Positions 17,496 through 25,538 are shown, numbered from the stretch's first letter. The stretch is DNA of 57,237 nucleotides from CAZUNO01 sp964621445 [NCBI: Candidatus Hadarchaeota archaeon] (GCA_964621445.1 CAZUNO010000005.1:1-57237), one strand, 5' to 3'. Numbers and translations: made by a program. Notes: a model not told the origin generated them from the letters alone.

Positions 17496-19088
17496 ATGTA
17501 CGTTCTTGCAGGTGACATTGGAACCGGAAGCACCAAATCAATCATAGTTGATATCGAGACCGGAAGCATAATCTCGAAAGCCGCGGCCGACTACAAGCCA
17601 GGATTCGTGGTTCCCAAGGAGCATCCCAACGGAGCCGAGCAGTGGCCGGATCCCTGGTGGCAGGGAGTGGTGAGCACCGCCGGAGAGGTCATGGAAAAGT
17701 CTGGGATCGACCCCCAGGACGTGGGCGCCGTTTGCTACTCCGGGCTCTACGGGGGCTCCGGAGTCCCCGTCGACAGGGACATGAAACCCCTCAGACCGTG
17801 CATGATATGGCTCGATCAGAGGGCCTACAGGGAGTGCGACATCCTCCGCGACGAGATCGGTGAGCAGACGTTCGGCGAGATCTCGGGGAACTACACCATC
17901 CATTCCTACTATGGGTACACCAAGATGTTCTGGTTCATGGTCAACGAGCCCCGCCTTTTCGAGAAGACCAGGTACTTCCTGACCCCAAATGGCTATGCCA
18001 TATACAGGATGACCGGCAACGCGGTCACAGACTACTGCTCCATGGGGAATTTCGCCGGGGTTTTCGATATCGAGAACTACGAGATCTCGGATGAGATCCT
18101 GGAGGAACTCAATAGGTCAGCACGTAAGAGGGTTTCAACCGAGTTCAAGGACCTGGAACTCACCTCGGATATGTTCGGGAAGCTGGTTTCCTCGGACGAT
18201 GTGGTGGGAGAGATCACCCCGGAGGCGGCCGATGAAATCGGGGTCCCCAAGGGTACCCCGGTGGTGGCCAGCGGGATTGACGCCCCAGTATCTCTGGTGG
18301 CCACCGGAGGGGTGGAGTCCGGGTTTAACGGCCTCATGACCGGCACCAGCTGGTGCTGGGGAATTCTCCAGGACAGGTCGGATGCGGAATATGCCGAGAG
18401 GCTCATCAACTACCCCCACGCCATCAAATCGGAGGAACTCATATATTCCTTCGGCGGTGGCGCCTACCCAGGCGGCTCCGTTGACCCCTGGTACAAGGAA
18501 AACCTGGGAGCCGGCTCGGAGGCCAAGGACCTGGACAAAATGGCCTCGGGTATCCCCCCTGGCAGCCTGGGAGTGATATTCCACCCCTTCCTCCAGGGCG
18601 AGAGGACTCCAATCTGGAACACCTCGGCCAGCGGCGGCTTCTTCGGTCTCAGGCACCTCCACCAGGCCGGCGCGATCTACAGATCGGTGCTCGAGGGGGC
18701 TGCATATCTCCATAGATGGAACGTCGACCAGGCGGTAAAATCGGGAATATCGATCGAGAAGCCCACGGTGCTGGTCGATGGGGGAAGCAAGTCCTCGGTC
18801 TGGAGGGCCATCCTGTCCGACGTGTTGCAGATAGAGATGGAGTTCATGCCCGAGTTCCCGGGAACCCCGTTCGGGGACGCTCTCATCGGGGCCGTGGGGG
18901 TAAAGGAGGTTAAGCCGGAGGCCATAAAGGAGTGGCTTCCCGAGAAGCACACGGTGGAACCCGACCCCTCCAACGCCGCGGTTTACGAGAAGGGCTACGA
19001 TCTATTCAAATCCATATATGAACGCCTCCAGGGCATCTATCCCGACTTCTACGATTTCTACCGGGAGTCCAGGAACCTCGAGGAGTGA
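17496..19088 (+). CDS. FGGY-family carbohydrate kinase, xylulokinase-like
   Basis: A 530-residue sugar kinase of the FGGY family that phosphorylates a sugar or polyol with ATP. The N-terminal phosphate-binding motif is LAGDIGTGSTKSIIVD (residues 4-19), followed by PCMIWLDQRA (active-site region) and, in the second actin-like domain, TGTSWCWG, FLQGERTPIWN and the adenosine motif VLVDGGSKSSVW near 426-437. Length is typical. The exact sugar cannot be assigned: it resembles xylulokinases most, though the kinase plus DhnA-type aldolase pairing also recalls LsrK/LsrF. ATG at 17496 follows GGTGGGG. It is followed by a class I aldolase gene three bases on, so phosphorylation and cleavage of one substrate are likely consecutive steps. 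Confidence 0.9.
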   Translation: MYVLAGDIGTGSTKSIIVDIETGSIISKAAADYKPGFVVPKEHPNGAEQWPDPWWQGVVSTAGEVMEKSGIDPQDVGAVCYSGLYGGSGVPVDRDMKPLRPCMIWLDQRAYRECDILRDEIGEQTFGEISGNYTIHSYYGYTKMFWFMVNEPRLFEKTRYFLTPNGYAIYRMTGNAVTDYCSMGNFAGVFDIENYEISDEILEELNRSARKRVSTEFKDLELTSDMFGKLVSSDDVVGEITPEAADEIGVPKGTPVVASGIDAPVSLVATGGVESGFNGLMTGTSWCWGILQDRSDAEYAERLINYPHAIKSEELIYSFGGGAYPGGSVDPWYKENLGAGSEAKDLDKMASGIPPGSLGVIFHPFLQGERTPIWNTSASGGFFGLRHLHQAGAIYRSVLEGAAYLHRWNVDQAVKSGISIEKPTVLVDGGSKSSVWRAILSDVLQIEMEFMPEFPGTPFGDALIGAVGVKEVKPEAIKEWLPEKHTVEPDPSNAAVYEKGYDLFKSIYERLQGIYPDFYDFYRESRNLEE

Positions 19089-19091
19089 CCC

Positions 19092-19967
19092 ATGAAGGAC
19101 ACGGGATCTTGGAACCATAGGAAGGGCATGGTCAGAAGGCTTTCCAGGATATTTGCCCCCGACGGCCGAGGCCTGATAATCGCCGCCGACCATAGACAAC
19201 GCGGGATACAGGAGGGCATGGAAAATTTCGGGGATTTCGCGGATCGTATATTGTCGGTAATCCCCTACTCGGACGCCCTGGTCACCACCAAGGAGCCCCT
19301 GGCCCATCTGATCACCCACCACCCAGCGGTCACCGCGGGGACCGGGCTGTTGCTGTCCCTGAACCGGACCGGTCTCTCCGGATCATCCTTCGAGCTTGAC
19401 GACAGGCCGGTTGTGGGGCCGAAAACGGCCGTGAAATGGGGCTTGGAGGGAGCCAAGCTACTGCTGAGGATAAACCCTTCCCGTGAGGAGACCAACTCCC
19501 AGCTATCCATGTGCCGGAACGTATGCGATGAATGCGACCGCCTCGACCTGCCCCTGATAATCGAGCCCCTTTACTGCGCGCCCCAAGGGGGTTCCCTCAA
19601 GGTTGACGATTCACCGCAGAGGATACGTTACTCGGCCATCATCGCCGCCGATTTCGGGGTTCCCGCCCTCAAAATACCCTACCCCTCGGGGCCGGACAAG
19701 AAGGCCAGGCAGGAGAGTTTCCGGGATATATTGGGATCGGTTAACTCCAGGGTATTCGTACTGGGAGGAAGGAAGTCCTCGCTGGAGAGCTTCCTGGCAA
19801 AGGTCCACGAGGCCATTCAAGCTGGAGCCTCGGGCCTGGTCATCGGGCGTAACGTCCTTCTCGACGACAACCCCCCGCTAGTGGCCTGCGCCCTTAGAAA
19901 CATCGTGCACCGGGACCAGGACCCAAAAACGGCCTTGAAAGGTGCGAGGTCGGAGGTCTCCGGTTGA
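19092..19967 (+). CDS. DhnA-type class I fructose-bisphosphate aldolase family protein
   Basis: A 291-residue class I aldolase of the archaeal FBA/DhnA family. It keeps Asp33 in [10 protein letters not shown], the Schiff-base candidate Lys194 in VPALKIPYP, the phosphate-binding VLGGRKSS and the second phosphate motif VIGRNV. The likely reaction is reversible cleavage of a ketose phosphate into dihydroxyacetone phosphate (or a related ketone) and an aldehyde; substrate is unknown. It is the third DhnA-type protein in the module and is clearly more distant from the two on the minus strand than they are from each other. ATG at 19092 is three bases after the kinase stop, and its end overlaps the next gene by TTGA. 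Confidence 0.88.
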   Translation: MKDTGSWNHRKGMVRRLSRIFAPDGRGLIIAADHRQRGIQEGMENFGDFADRILSVIPYSDALVTTKEPLAHLITHHPAVTAGTGLLLSLNRTGLSGSSFELDDRPVVGPKTAVKWGLEGAKLLLRINPSREETNSQLSMCRNVCDECDRLDLPLIIEPLYCAPQGGSLKVDDSPQRIRYSAIIAADFGVPALKIPYPSGPDKKARQESFRDILGSVNSRVFVLGGRKSSLESFLAKVHEAIQAGASGLVIGRNVLLDDNPPLVACALRNIVHRDQDPKTALKGARSEVSG

Positions 19968-20545
19968 CCACGGATTACCGGGCCCACCCCACGGCCATAG
20001 TCTCCGACCAGGCCACCATAGGGAAGGAGACCAGGATATGGCACCACGCCCAGGTGCGAGAGGAGGCGGTCATCGGGGACCGTTGCATACTCGGGAAATC
20101 GGTATACGTTGACAAGGCGGTGAGGATAGGCTCCGGGGTCAAGATCCAGAACCGGGCCTCGATCTACCAGGGAGTGACCATAGAGGACGAGGTGTTCGTG
20201 GGGCCCCACGTGGCCTTTACCAACGACAAGTACCCCAGAGCCTTCTCATCCAGCTGGGAGATAGTACCCACCCTGGTCAAAAAAGGAGCATCCATAGGGG
20301 CCAACTCCACAATAATCTGCGGAATCACCATAGGGGAATACGCCCTGGTCGGGGCCGGCTCGGTGGTAACCCGGGACGTCCCCTCCCAGGTCCTGGTCCA
20401 CGGAAACCCGGCAAAACCGGTGGCCTATGTCTGCAAATGTGGCCATCCCCTGCGGCCCATAGAAGAGGATTCCCGTAAGGTGACCATCGAATGTCCCAGG
20501 TGCGGAAGTGAAAACCGGATCCCACCCTCCGTTTCGAAAATGTAA
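19964..20545 (+). CDS. hexapeptide-repeat acyltransferase with C-terminal zinc ribbon
   Basis: A 193-residue left-handed beta-helix protein of the sugar O/N-acetyltransferase type, close to the WbpD/WlbB family. Hexapeptide rungs run from about 8 to 150 ([57 protein letters not shown]). It ends in [13 protein letters not shown], the usual cap of this family, followed by a zinc ribbon with CKCG near 156 and CPRCG near 180, which is an addition. Start is TTG at 19964 overlapping the aldolase stop. An acetyl-CoA-dependent transfer to a sugar amine fits the family; a role with the upstream kinase and aldolase is inferred only from the overlap. Confidence 0.87.
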   Translation: MTTDYRAHPTAIVSDQATIGKETRIWHHAQVREEAVIGDRCILGKSVYVDKAVRIGSGVKIQNRASIYQGVTIEDEVFVGPHVAFTNDKYPRAFSSSWEIVPTLVKKGASIGANSTIICGITIGEYALVGAGSVVTRDVPSQVLVHGNPAKPVAYVCKCGHPLRPIEEDSRKVTIECPRCGSENRIPPSVSKM

Positions 20546-20583
20546 TAAGCCCTCCCGCCAAGTATTTCAGCGGGAATCAGGAA

Positions 20584-20931
20584 ATGAGCCATCAAACCGG
20601 AAAGGACAAGAAGCTAAAGGCCAACGTAAAGCGGGACAAACAAGCAGCGTTCTCCACCGACGTTCTGGTGAACCATTCTCCCACCGAATTCAGGATGACC
20701 TTCTTCGATACCTGGGCCACCAGGAAGACCCCCTCCGGGGGTATACAGCAGAGGAAGGACGTGGTTGCCGAGGTAGTGCTAACCCCGGAACATTTCAAGA
20801 GACTATGCAAGGCCATAAACGATAACCTTCAGAAATATGAATCGAGATTCGGGGACATATCATTCTCCAAGGCCGATACCCAAGGCCCCGAGCAGTCCAT
20901 GGGGGAGACCGAAAGCTCCGCCTACAGATAG
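20584..20931 (+). CDS. DUF3467 family protein
   Basis: A 115-residue protein that matches the DUF3467 pattern: a strand with VNHSPTEFRMTFFDT, a basic loop, the strand KDVVAEVVLTPEHFKRLCKAINDNLQKYESRFG, then a disordered acidic tail. The molecular role of DUF3467 is not known; members occur in bacteria and archaea as small cytosolic proteins. The basic N-terminus (GKDKKLKANVKRDKQ) could touch nucleic acid. ATG at 20584 is preceded by a GGGAATCAGG stretch. It stands 38 bases after the acyltransferase and is followed by a perfect palindrome, so it may end one unit and start another. Confidence 0.75.
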   Translation: MSHQTGKDKKLKANVKRDKQAAFSTDVLVNHSPTEFRMTFFDTWATRKTPSGGIQQRKDVVAEVVLTPEHFKRLCKAINDNLQKYESRFGDISFSKADTQGPEQSMGETESSAYR

Positions 20932-20933
20932 CG

Positions 20934-20951
20934 TCGTTCACATGTGAACGA
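20934..20951. promoter_or_regulatory. perfect 18-bp palindrome TCGTTCACATGTGAACGA
   Basis: An uninterrupted 18-base palindrome lies between the DUF3467 stop (20931) and the next start (21000). It has no loop, so a protein-binding operator fits better than an RNA hairpin. It sits about 50-65 bases upstream of the next start, where a regulator of the small-gene run would bind. Confidence 0.5.
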
Positions 20952-20999
20952 TAGAATTAAGTCCTCTGAACGGACATACACCCCGTCGAGGTGAATTAT

Positions 21000-21254
21000 A
21001 TGAGCGAAGGAATGTCTGACCCGGAGGAGTTGGCCGGCGTCTTTAGCGCCCTGAGGGAGCAAGTCCCGGGGTTGATCGAGGATATCATGGACGCGGTTTA
21101 CTCGCCGGAAAGAGCGGAGAAGATGGCGAAGTCCGTCGCAACCTTCTACAAGACCCTGATAGAGAACGGGATAGACGAGCAGGATGCCCTGGAGATGTCC
21201 AAGGGCCTGGTAATAGACTTCAGAAAGATCTTCCAATCATTCCGCAAGGAATAG
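21000..21254 (+). CDS. small helical protein of unknown function
   Basis: An 84-residue, acidic, all-helical protein without recognisable family signature. It has amphipathic segments (DPEELAGVFSALREQVPGLIEDIMDAV, PERAEKMAKSVATFYKTLIE, DEQDALEMSKGLVIDFRKIFQSF). ATG at 21000 is chosen over GTG at 20991 because GAGGTGA lies six bases before it. It begins a run of three small genes of unknown function that ends with a winged-helix protein, ahead of TOPRIM and OB-fold genes. The palindrome upstream may control the run. Confidence 0.72.
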   Translation: MSEGMSDPEELAGVFSALREQVPGLIEDIMDAVYSPERAEKMAKSVATFYKTLIENGIDEQDALEMSKGLVIDFRKIFQSFRKE

Positions 21255-21272
21255 GAGCCGGGTAGACAAGTC

Positions 21273-21515
21273 ATGTCAATTTCATCCAGCTTGGGAAAGG
21301 CCCTTTCCTGTGTTCGACCGGTACTGGGGCTGGTGACCGAGGTCAGCAAGGCGGCCATCATGCATAATACCCGCAAGAACCGGTCGAAGAAGAGGTTCAG
21401 AGAGGTATTGAGCCGACAGGACCTGCCACCCCAGGTGGTGGCCGAGCTATCGCGCAGATACGACGAATCACTTCCGAGCATAAGGGAAATCGTGAGAGAC
21501 CGTGGCCGACGATGA
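21273..21515 (+). CDS. small basic helical protein of unknown function
   Basis: An 80-residue basic protein with no family I recognise. The N-terminal third is mildly hydrophobic (LGKALSCVRPVLGLVTEVSKAAIM), perhaps an amphipathic membrane-contacting helix, and the rest is charged (KNRSKKRFREVLSRQDLPPQVVAELSRRYDESL). It starts with ATG at 21273, 18 bases after the previous stop, and its last 14 bases overlap the winged-helix gene, so the two are translationally linked. Function is unknown. Confidence 0.65.
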   Translation: MSISSSLGKALSCVRPVLGLVTEVSKAAIMHNTRKNRSKKRFREVLSRQDLPPQVVAELSRRYDESLPSIREIVRDRGRR

Positions 21516-21948
21516 AAGACTGGGAGAGGTGGAATCACAGCTAGACAGGTTGGAGAACAGGCTGGAGACCATAGAGAAGCTGCTCAGCTCCCAGACGGCG
21601 GACATGGACCAGGTAAGGAACCTCTTCGCTTTTTTCAGGGGCAGCCTGCGCTTCTACGACGAGGTCTCCCACATGCTATCCTACATCTCAAGCTTTCAGA
21701 AGGTCAACAAACACGGGTGGATTTCAAAGGACCCCTTGGCCAAGGCCATTCTCACAGACCTGGCCCGAAGGGGGCCCAGGAACATATCCCAGCTCACCCG
21801 CGACATGAGGGAGCTCAGAGGAACCGCCTCCAGGCGTGTGGTATCGGAAAGAGTGGATAGACTCATCGATTGTGGCATAATTGAGGAGGAAAGGTCGGGA
21901 AGCAGCCGCATGCTGCGTCTGGGAGAGGACGGTTCGGGGAAATCCTGA
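21502..21948 (+). CDS. coiled-coil plus winged-helix protein
   Basis: A 148-residue protein. Residues 5-45 form a heptad coiled coil (LGEVESQLDRLENRLETIEKL), a middle helix follows (FRGSLRFYDEVSHMLSYISSF), and residues about 75-140 look like a winged helix: PLAKAILTDLARRGPRNISQL, then a recognition helix TASRRVVSERVDRLIDCGIIEEE and a wing GSSRMLRL. It is probably a DNA-binding regulator that dimerises through the coiled coil. Start is GTG at 21502 inside the preceding gene. It may regulate its own run through the palindrome at 20934; this is a guess. Confidence 0.75.
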   Translation: MADDERLGEVESQLDRLENRLETIEKLLSSQTADMDQVRNLFAFFRGSLRFYDEVSHMLSYISSFQKVNKHGWISKDPLAKAILTDLARRGPRNISQLTRDMRELRGTASRRVVSERVDRLIDCGIIEEERSGSSRMLRLGEDGSGKS

Positions 21949-21980
21949 CCTCTCCCAGCCTGCCAGGAGCTGTCAAGAAA

Positions 21981-22391
21981 GTGCCCAGAGACCAGGAGAG
22001 CTACCAGGGCCTACGCGATATCCTCAGTACCCTAGAGTCCCTGCCCCCCGACGCGGCAATATTGGTGGAGGGAAAGAAGGACGAGAGGTGTCTGAGGAGA
22101 ATGGGCATCAGTACCGACATCATACGCACCAATTCATCCCAGAGCCTCCACCAGCAGCTGACTCCATATAGCGAGCTGGTCATACTCACCGATTACGATC
22201 GCCAGGGAAAACAGCTGGCCCGGGAGGCTGAGGTCATGGCAAGGGCATTTGGCGTGGAGCCGAACCTCCAGCCGAGAAAAAAATTACGTAGACTCACCGG
22301 GGGAGACCTGGCCCATATCGAGGGTCTATATACATACATGATGAATCTGAAGGCCGAGCTCTACGGTCCCTGGCAGCCAAAACGATCCTAG
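21981..22391 (+). CDS. TOPRIM domain protein, UPF0292-like
   Basis: A 136-residue stand-alone TOPRIM domain. The glutamate motif is ILVEGKKDERCL (near 26-37) and the DxD motif is VILTDYDRQGKQLAREAE (near 68-85), both needed for metal-dependent phosphotransfer in primases, topoisomerases and RNase M5-type nucleases. The family resembles archaeal UPF0292 proteins, whose substrate is unknown. Start is GTG at 21981. A replication or RNA-processing role fits its place ahead of an OB-fold protein and PCNA. Confidence 0.85.
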   Translation: MPRDQESYQGLRDILSTLESLPPDAAILVEGKKDERCLRRMGISTDIIRTNSSQSLHQQLTPYSELVILTDYDRQGKQLAREAEVMARAFGVEPNLQPRKKLRRLTGGDLAHIEGLYTYMMNLKAELYGPWQPKRS

Positions 22392-22414
22392 GGCCGTGAA
22401 CCCCACGTTAGAGA

Positions 22415-22420
22415 TATAAA
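22415..22420 (+). promoter_or_regulatory. TATA box of the OB-fold gene
   Basis: GATATAAACC lies about 30 bases ahead of the first possible start at 22450, consistent with a transcript with little or no leader. Confidence 0.5.
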
Positions 22421-22449
22421 CCACCAGACATCCGCTGCATCGGATTCAT

Positions 22450-22761
22450 TTGGAGAGGATGAAGAGACAGCCTGCAGTCGAGAGAAGGATAAGCGAGGTC
22501 AGCGACTCCGACACCATGGTCAGGATCCTGGGCACGGTGCTGGATATCGGAGACGGTGACTTTACGCTGGACGATGGTGAGGGCCAGATAGTGGTCATAT
22601 CCGACCCCCAGAAGGTTGAGAACCTCTCGGAGGGACAGCGGGTGAGGGTCATCGGTAGGATTTTTAAAGATCCTGAACCGGTCCTGCAAGGGGAAGTAAT
22701 ACAGGATATGAGTAAGCTAGATCTTGACCTGTACAGAAAGGTGAGGAGACTGCTGGAGTGA
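22450..22761 (+). CDS. OB-fold nucleic-acid-binding protein
   Basis: A 103-residue single OB fold: strands MVRILGTVLDIGDGDFTLDDGEGQ, IVVISDPQKVENL and the loop-strand EGQRVRVIGRIFKDPEPVLQGEVIQDM are typical of the tRNA_anti/RPA-type OB domain. It resembles small RPA-associated proteins of euryarchaea. TTG at 22450 or ATG at 22459 could be the start; no Shine-Dalgarno site is seen, in line with near-leaderless initiation from the TATA box at 22415. Being 24 bases ahead of PCNA, it is plausibly a single-stranded DNA-binding or replication accessory factor. Confidence 0.8.
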   Translation: MERMKRQPAVERRISEVSDSDTMVRILGTVLDIGDGDFTLDDGEGQIVVISDPQKVENLSEGQRVRVIGRIFKDPEPVLQGEVIQDMSKLDLDLYRKVRRLLE

Positions 22762-22785
22762 TCTCTCCCAGACTTGGTGTTTCAG

Positions 22786-23532
22786 ATGTTTAAAGCAACC
22801 CTGCCGCAAGCGGCCGTTTGGAAAAGGTGTATAGATGCCATCTCTACCCTGATAGAGGAGGGCATCTTCTCCGTTAACGAGAATAAGATACGTTTTAACT
22901 CCATGGACCCGGCGAGGATATCCATGGTGGACTTCGAACTCAACTCGGAGGCCTTCGAGAACTACGAGATCGACGCTCCCAAGAATATCGGCGTCAACCT
23001 GGAGGACATGAACAAGATGCTTCGAAGGGCCCGGGCAGGTGACAGGTTGGAGATGCACCTCGATGAACAGACAAACCGCTTCGTCCTCGCCTTCCAGGGC
23101 ATATCGGTGACCACCTTCAGCATCCCCCTCCTCGACCTAGGGGAGACAAAGTCCCCCAGCCCCCAGATCTCCTTCATGGCCAATGTGAGGATGGAGGCAG
23201 GGGTACTGGCCGAGGCCCTGAAGGACGTGGGCATAGTGGGTGATCACGTCACCCTTCGGGCAACCCCGGACTTCCTGAGGTTTGAGAGCGAGAGCGACGT
23301 GGAGAGCGTCAATGTCAGGCTGAACAAGCAGAGCGAGGGCGTGGCCAACATGGAGGTCAAGGAGGAGTGCCACTCCATCTATATAATATCCTACCTACAG
23401 AACATGCTGAAGGCCGCCGAGAGCACGGACCTGGTGGAATTCGAGTTCGGCGATGACCTTCCTCTAAAGCTCACCGCCCCCCTGGAGGACGGAAAGATAT
23501 CCTTCCTGCTGGCACCCAGGGTCGAGGATTAG
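22786..23532 (+). CDS. pcn: DNA polymerase sliding clamp PCNA
   Basis: A 248-residue ring-forming sliding clamp that tethers replicative polymerase, ligase, FEN1 and other PIP-box proteins to DNA. The start MFKATLPQAAVWKRCIDAIS, FNSMDPARISMVDFEL, the central LDLGE, and the C-terminus DGKISFLLAPRVED are standard PCNA features. Its length is normal for an archaeal homotrimeric PCNA. I choose ATG at 22786 because family members start with MFKA; a TTG at 22774 would add four unconserved residues. The next gene codes for a GINS subunit, a common archaeal pairing of replisome parts. Confidence 0.96.
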   Translation: MFKATLPQAAVWKRCIDAISTLIEEGIFSVNENKIRFNSMDPARISMVDFELNSEAFENYEIDAPKNIGVNLEDMNKMLRRARAGDRLEMHLDEQTNRFVLAFQGISVTTFSIPLLDLGETKSPSPQISFMANVRMEAGVLAEALKDVGIVGDHVTLRATPDFLRFESESDVESVNVRLNKQSEGVANMEVKEECHSIYIISYLQNMLKAAESTDLVEFEFGDDLPLKLTAPLEDGKISFLLAPRVED

Positions 23533-23546
23533 GTCTTTGAATAGAA

Positions 23547-23553
23547 TTTTATA
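23547..23553 (+). promoter_or_regulatory. TATA box of the GINS operon
   Basis: AATTTTATACC is centred about 28 bases before the TTG at 23579, as expected for leaderless transcription. It would give the GINS-ribosomal protein run its own promoter inside the PCNA-GINS spacer. Confidence 0.5.
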
Positions 23554-23578
23554 CCCTGGATAGCACCCGAGTCCGACC

Positions 23579-24223
23579 TTGATTAGCTACCAGGATGCGA
23601 AGAGGGCATGGCTGGAGGAGATTCTCTCCGAAAAATTACAGCCCATAGAGGATGGTTTCCTGGGCGAGCTATCCAGCACCCTGGCCAAAATAGAGAACAC
23701 CCTGTCCGAGTGCCAGGGAAAGGAACCCCGAAGATCGCTTCTGGAGGCCGAGAAGCTCAGGATGGAGAAATTCCTGGGCCAGCTCATCAGGATCCGTACC
23801 GCCAAACTATTGTCCCAGGCGGCGGAGGGAAAACGGCCTAAAGCGCTCACCGAAACTGAAAAGAAGCTCTTTGAAAACGTCAGCCAACAAATAGAGTGCC
23901 ATGAGAAAAGATTTTATAAGATTCCCGAGGAGGAGGAAGGCAGCCTTGCTCCGGAGGTTATACCCGAGCAACCCCCGGAACGGCCGGATAAGGAGGAGGA
24001 AAGGGCGGATTCAAGGGAAATCAGCCAGGAACCTCCGGACGTTGAGGCCGATAGGAACAGGATAATAGCCATTACCTCCGACTTTCCACGGTTCGTAGGA
24101 CCGGATCTTAGGGAATACGGACCTTTCAAAGGGGAAGACCTGGTCAGTGTACCCGATGAGGTGTCAGAGATAATCCTAAACAGGAACATAGGCAGGCAAA
24201 TAGAGAGTGGTGACGAGAATTGA
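23579..24223 (+). CDS. GINS complex subunit, Gins51 (Sld5/Psf1) type
   Basis: A 214-residue subunit of the GINS complex, which joins MCM and GAN/Cdc45 in the archaeal replicative helicase. The helical A domain occupies about 1-115 (YQDAKRAWLEEILSEKLQPIE...FLGQLIRIRTAKLL) and the small B domain is C-terminal (FPRFVGPDLREYGPFKGEDLVSVP), the A-B order that marks Gins51. An acidic, proline-rich linker (about 118-150) joins them. Start is TTG at 23579, fitting leaderless initiation. It overlaps L44e by TTGA. Confidence 0.9.
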   Translation: MISYQDAKRAWLEEILSEKLQPIEDGFLGELSSTLAKIENTLSECQGKEPRRSLLEAEKLRMEKFLGQLIRIRTAKLLSQAAEGKRPKALTETEKKLFENVSQQIECHEKRFYKIPEEEEGSLAPEVIPEQPPERPDKEEERADSREISQEPPDVEADRNRIIAITSDFPRFVGPDLREYGPFKGEDLVSVPDEVSEIILNRNIGRQIESGDEN

Positions 24224-24513
24224 AGATGCCAAGAAGGATCAACATGTACTGCCCCAACTGCGGAAAGCATACGACTCACACGGTATCGCACGCCCGTAGG
24301 AGAAAGAGGGGCGAAATGAGAAAAGGACACAGGAGATTTCGAAGGAAGGTAAAGCCCAGCGGGGAGACCCGAGGTGCCAGAGGATTCCCGAAATCCTCCC
24401 AGAAAAGCCAGAAGCCGACCAAGAAGCAGGATCTGAGATATAGGTGCAATGAGTGCAACAAGTCCCAGACCAAACCCTGCTTTAGAGCCAAGACCCTTGA
24501 ATTCACTGATTAG
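24220..24513 (+). CDS. rpl44e: large ribosomal subunit protein eL42 (L44e)
   Basis: A 97-residue zinc-binding protein of the large ribosomal subunit, located near the E site. It shows MKMPRRINMYCPNCGKHTTH with the first CxxC, a basic middle rich in Lys/Arg, and the second CNECNK pair followed by the end KPCFRAKTLEFTD. Start TTG at 24220, overlapping the GINS stop, is supported by the MKxP beginning usual in the family. It is followed by S27e as in most euryarchaea. Confidence 0.96.
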   Translation: MKMPRRINMYCPNCGKHTTHTVSHARRRKRGEMRKGHRRFRRKVKPSGETRGARGFPKSSQKSQKPTKKQDLRYRCNECNKSQTKPCFRAKTLEFTD

Positions 24514-24523
24514 GAGGATTTTG

Positions 24524-24724
24524 ATGGACGACAGATTAGAGAGACATATCGTAATGCCAAAGTCCCGCTTTCTGAAGGTACGCTGTTCGAGCTGCGGGAA
24601 CGAGCAGGTCATATTCGGCTCTCCTGCCACCCTGGTGAAATGCATGGTTTGCGAGAATACCCTCGCCGCTCCCCGTTCGGGAAAAGGGGATATCTCAACC
24701 AACATAGTAGAGGTACTGGAATAA
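24524..24724 (+). CDS. rps27e: small ribosomal subunit protein eS27 (S27e)
   Basis: A 66-residue zinc-ribbon protein of the small ribosomal subunit. Four cysteines form CSSCGN and CMVCENT, with the typical phrase FLKVRCSSCGNEQVIFGSPAT. ATG at 24524 is chosen because GGAGG precedes it and because the family begins a few residues before the PKSRFLKV segment; an open frame extends further upstream but reads into L44e. It sits between L44e and aIF2-alpha in the conserved archaeal order. Confidence 0.96.
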   Translation: MDDRLERHIVMPKSRFLKVRCSSCGNEQVIFGSPATLVKCMVCENTLAAPRSGKGDISTNIVEVLE

Positions 24725-24737
24725 AGAAGGTGATTAG

Positions 24738-25538
24738 ATGTCAACAAAGGACCAGGAATGGCCAAGGGAAGGCGAGGTGGTAATGTGTACCGTCCAGAAT
24801 ATAGAGAAATTCGGCGCCTTCGTCAGCCTTGACGAATACGGAGGAAAGGAAGGTTTTATCCACATATCAGAGGTTTCCACTAACTGGGTCAAGAACATAC
24901 GGAACTTCTTCCGAGAGGGCCGAAAAGTCGTGGTAAAGGCACTCAGAATCGACAAGTCCAAGCAACAGGTCGATCTTTCCCTAAAGAGGGTGACGGACCA
25001 GCAGAGAAAGTACAAGGTCCAGCAAAGGAAGCAGATGCAGAAGTCCAACAAACTGCTGGAGATGGCGGCGGAGAACCTGGGCAAGACCATGGAAGATTCC
25101 CGGGAAGAGGTCCGGGCCAAGATACTGGAAAATTACCCCGACCTATACTCGGGGTTCGAGGACGTAATTAGATCGGGAAAGGAGATACTCGCCGAGGCCG
25201 ATATCGACGAGGAATGGATCGAGGAGCTGTTACCAATAATTACCTCCAATGTCGAGCTTCCAGAGGTTAGCATCAGCGGGGAGATCTCCCTCCAGATACG
25301 CGGTCCCAGAGGAGTGGAGACTTTGAAGCAAGCTTTGGAGACGATCGGAAGTCCCGTTGACGGAAACGGCAAGGACAAGGTGAACGTAAAGGTCATAGGG
25401 CCTCCCAAATACAAGATGACCGTGACCTCCGAGGACTACAAGACGGCGGAGGACATCATCCAGGACAAGATAGATGAGGCCAAGGAGTTCCTCCAACCCT
25501 ACGAGCACAGCTTCGATTTCACTCGGAAAGAAAAGTGA
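24738..25538 (+). CDS. eif2a: translation initiation factor aIF2 alpha subunit
   Basis: A 266-residue alpha subunit of the heterotrimeric aIF2, which delivers initiator Met-tRNA to the small ribosomal subunit. An N-terminal S1 domain (about 10-85) contains EGEVVMCTVQNIEKFGAFVSL and GFIHISEVSTNWVKNI; a helical domain and a C-terminal alpha-beta domain (about 175-265, DKVNVKVIGPPKYKMTVTSEDYKTA) complete it. Length is normal. ATG at 24738 follows GAAGGTGATT. Nop10 and a PAC2 gene follow in the standard archaeal arrangement. Confidence 0.96.
   Translation: MSTKDQEWPREGEVVMCTVQNIEKFGAFVSLDEYGGKEGFIHISEVSTNWVKNIRNFFREGRKVVVKALRIDKSKQQVDLSLKRVTDQQRKYKVQQRKQMQKSNKLLEMAAENLGKTMEDSREEVRAKILENYPDLYSGFEDVIRSGKEILAEADIDEEWIEELLPIITSNVELPEVSISGEISLQIRGPRGVETLKQALETIGSPVDGNGKDKVNVKVIGPPKYKMTVTSEDYKTAEDIIQDKIDEAKEFLQPYEHSFDFTRKEK

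Noticed and set aside
18135-18950. Minus-strand open frame opposite the sugar kinase
   Set aside because: The kinase is intact over the whole stretch; the antisense frame has no start signal or domain.
23914-24765. Long minus-strand open frame opposite GINS, L44e and S27e
   Set aside because: Three well-conserved genes occupy the other strand, and the predicted protein has no recognisable features.
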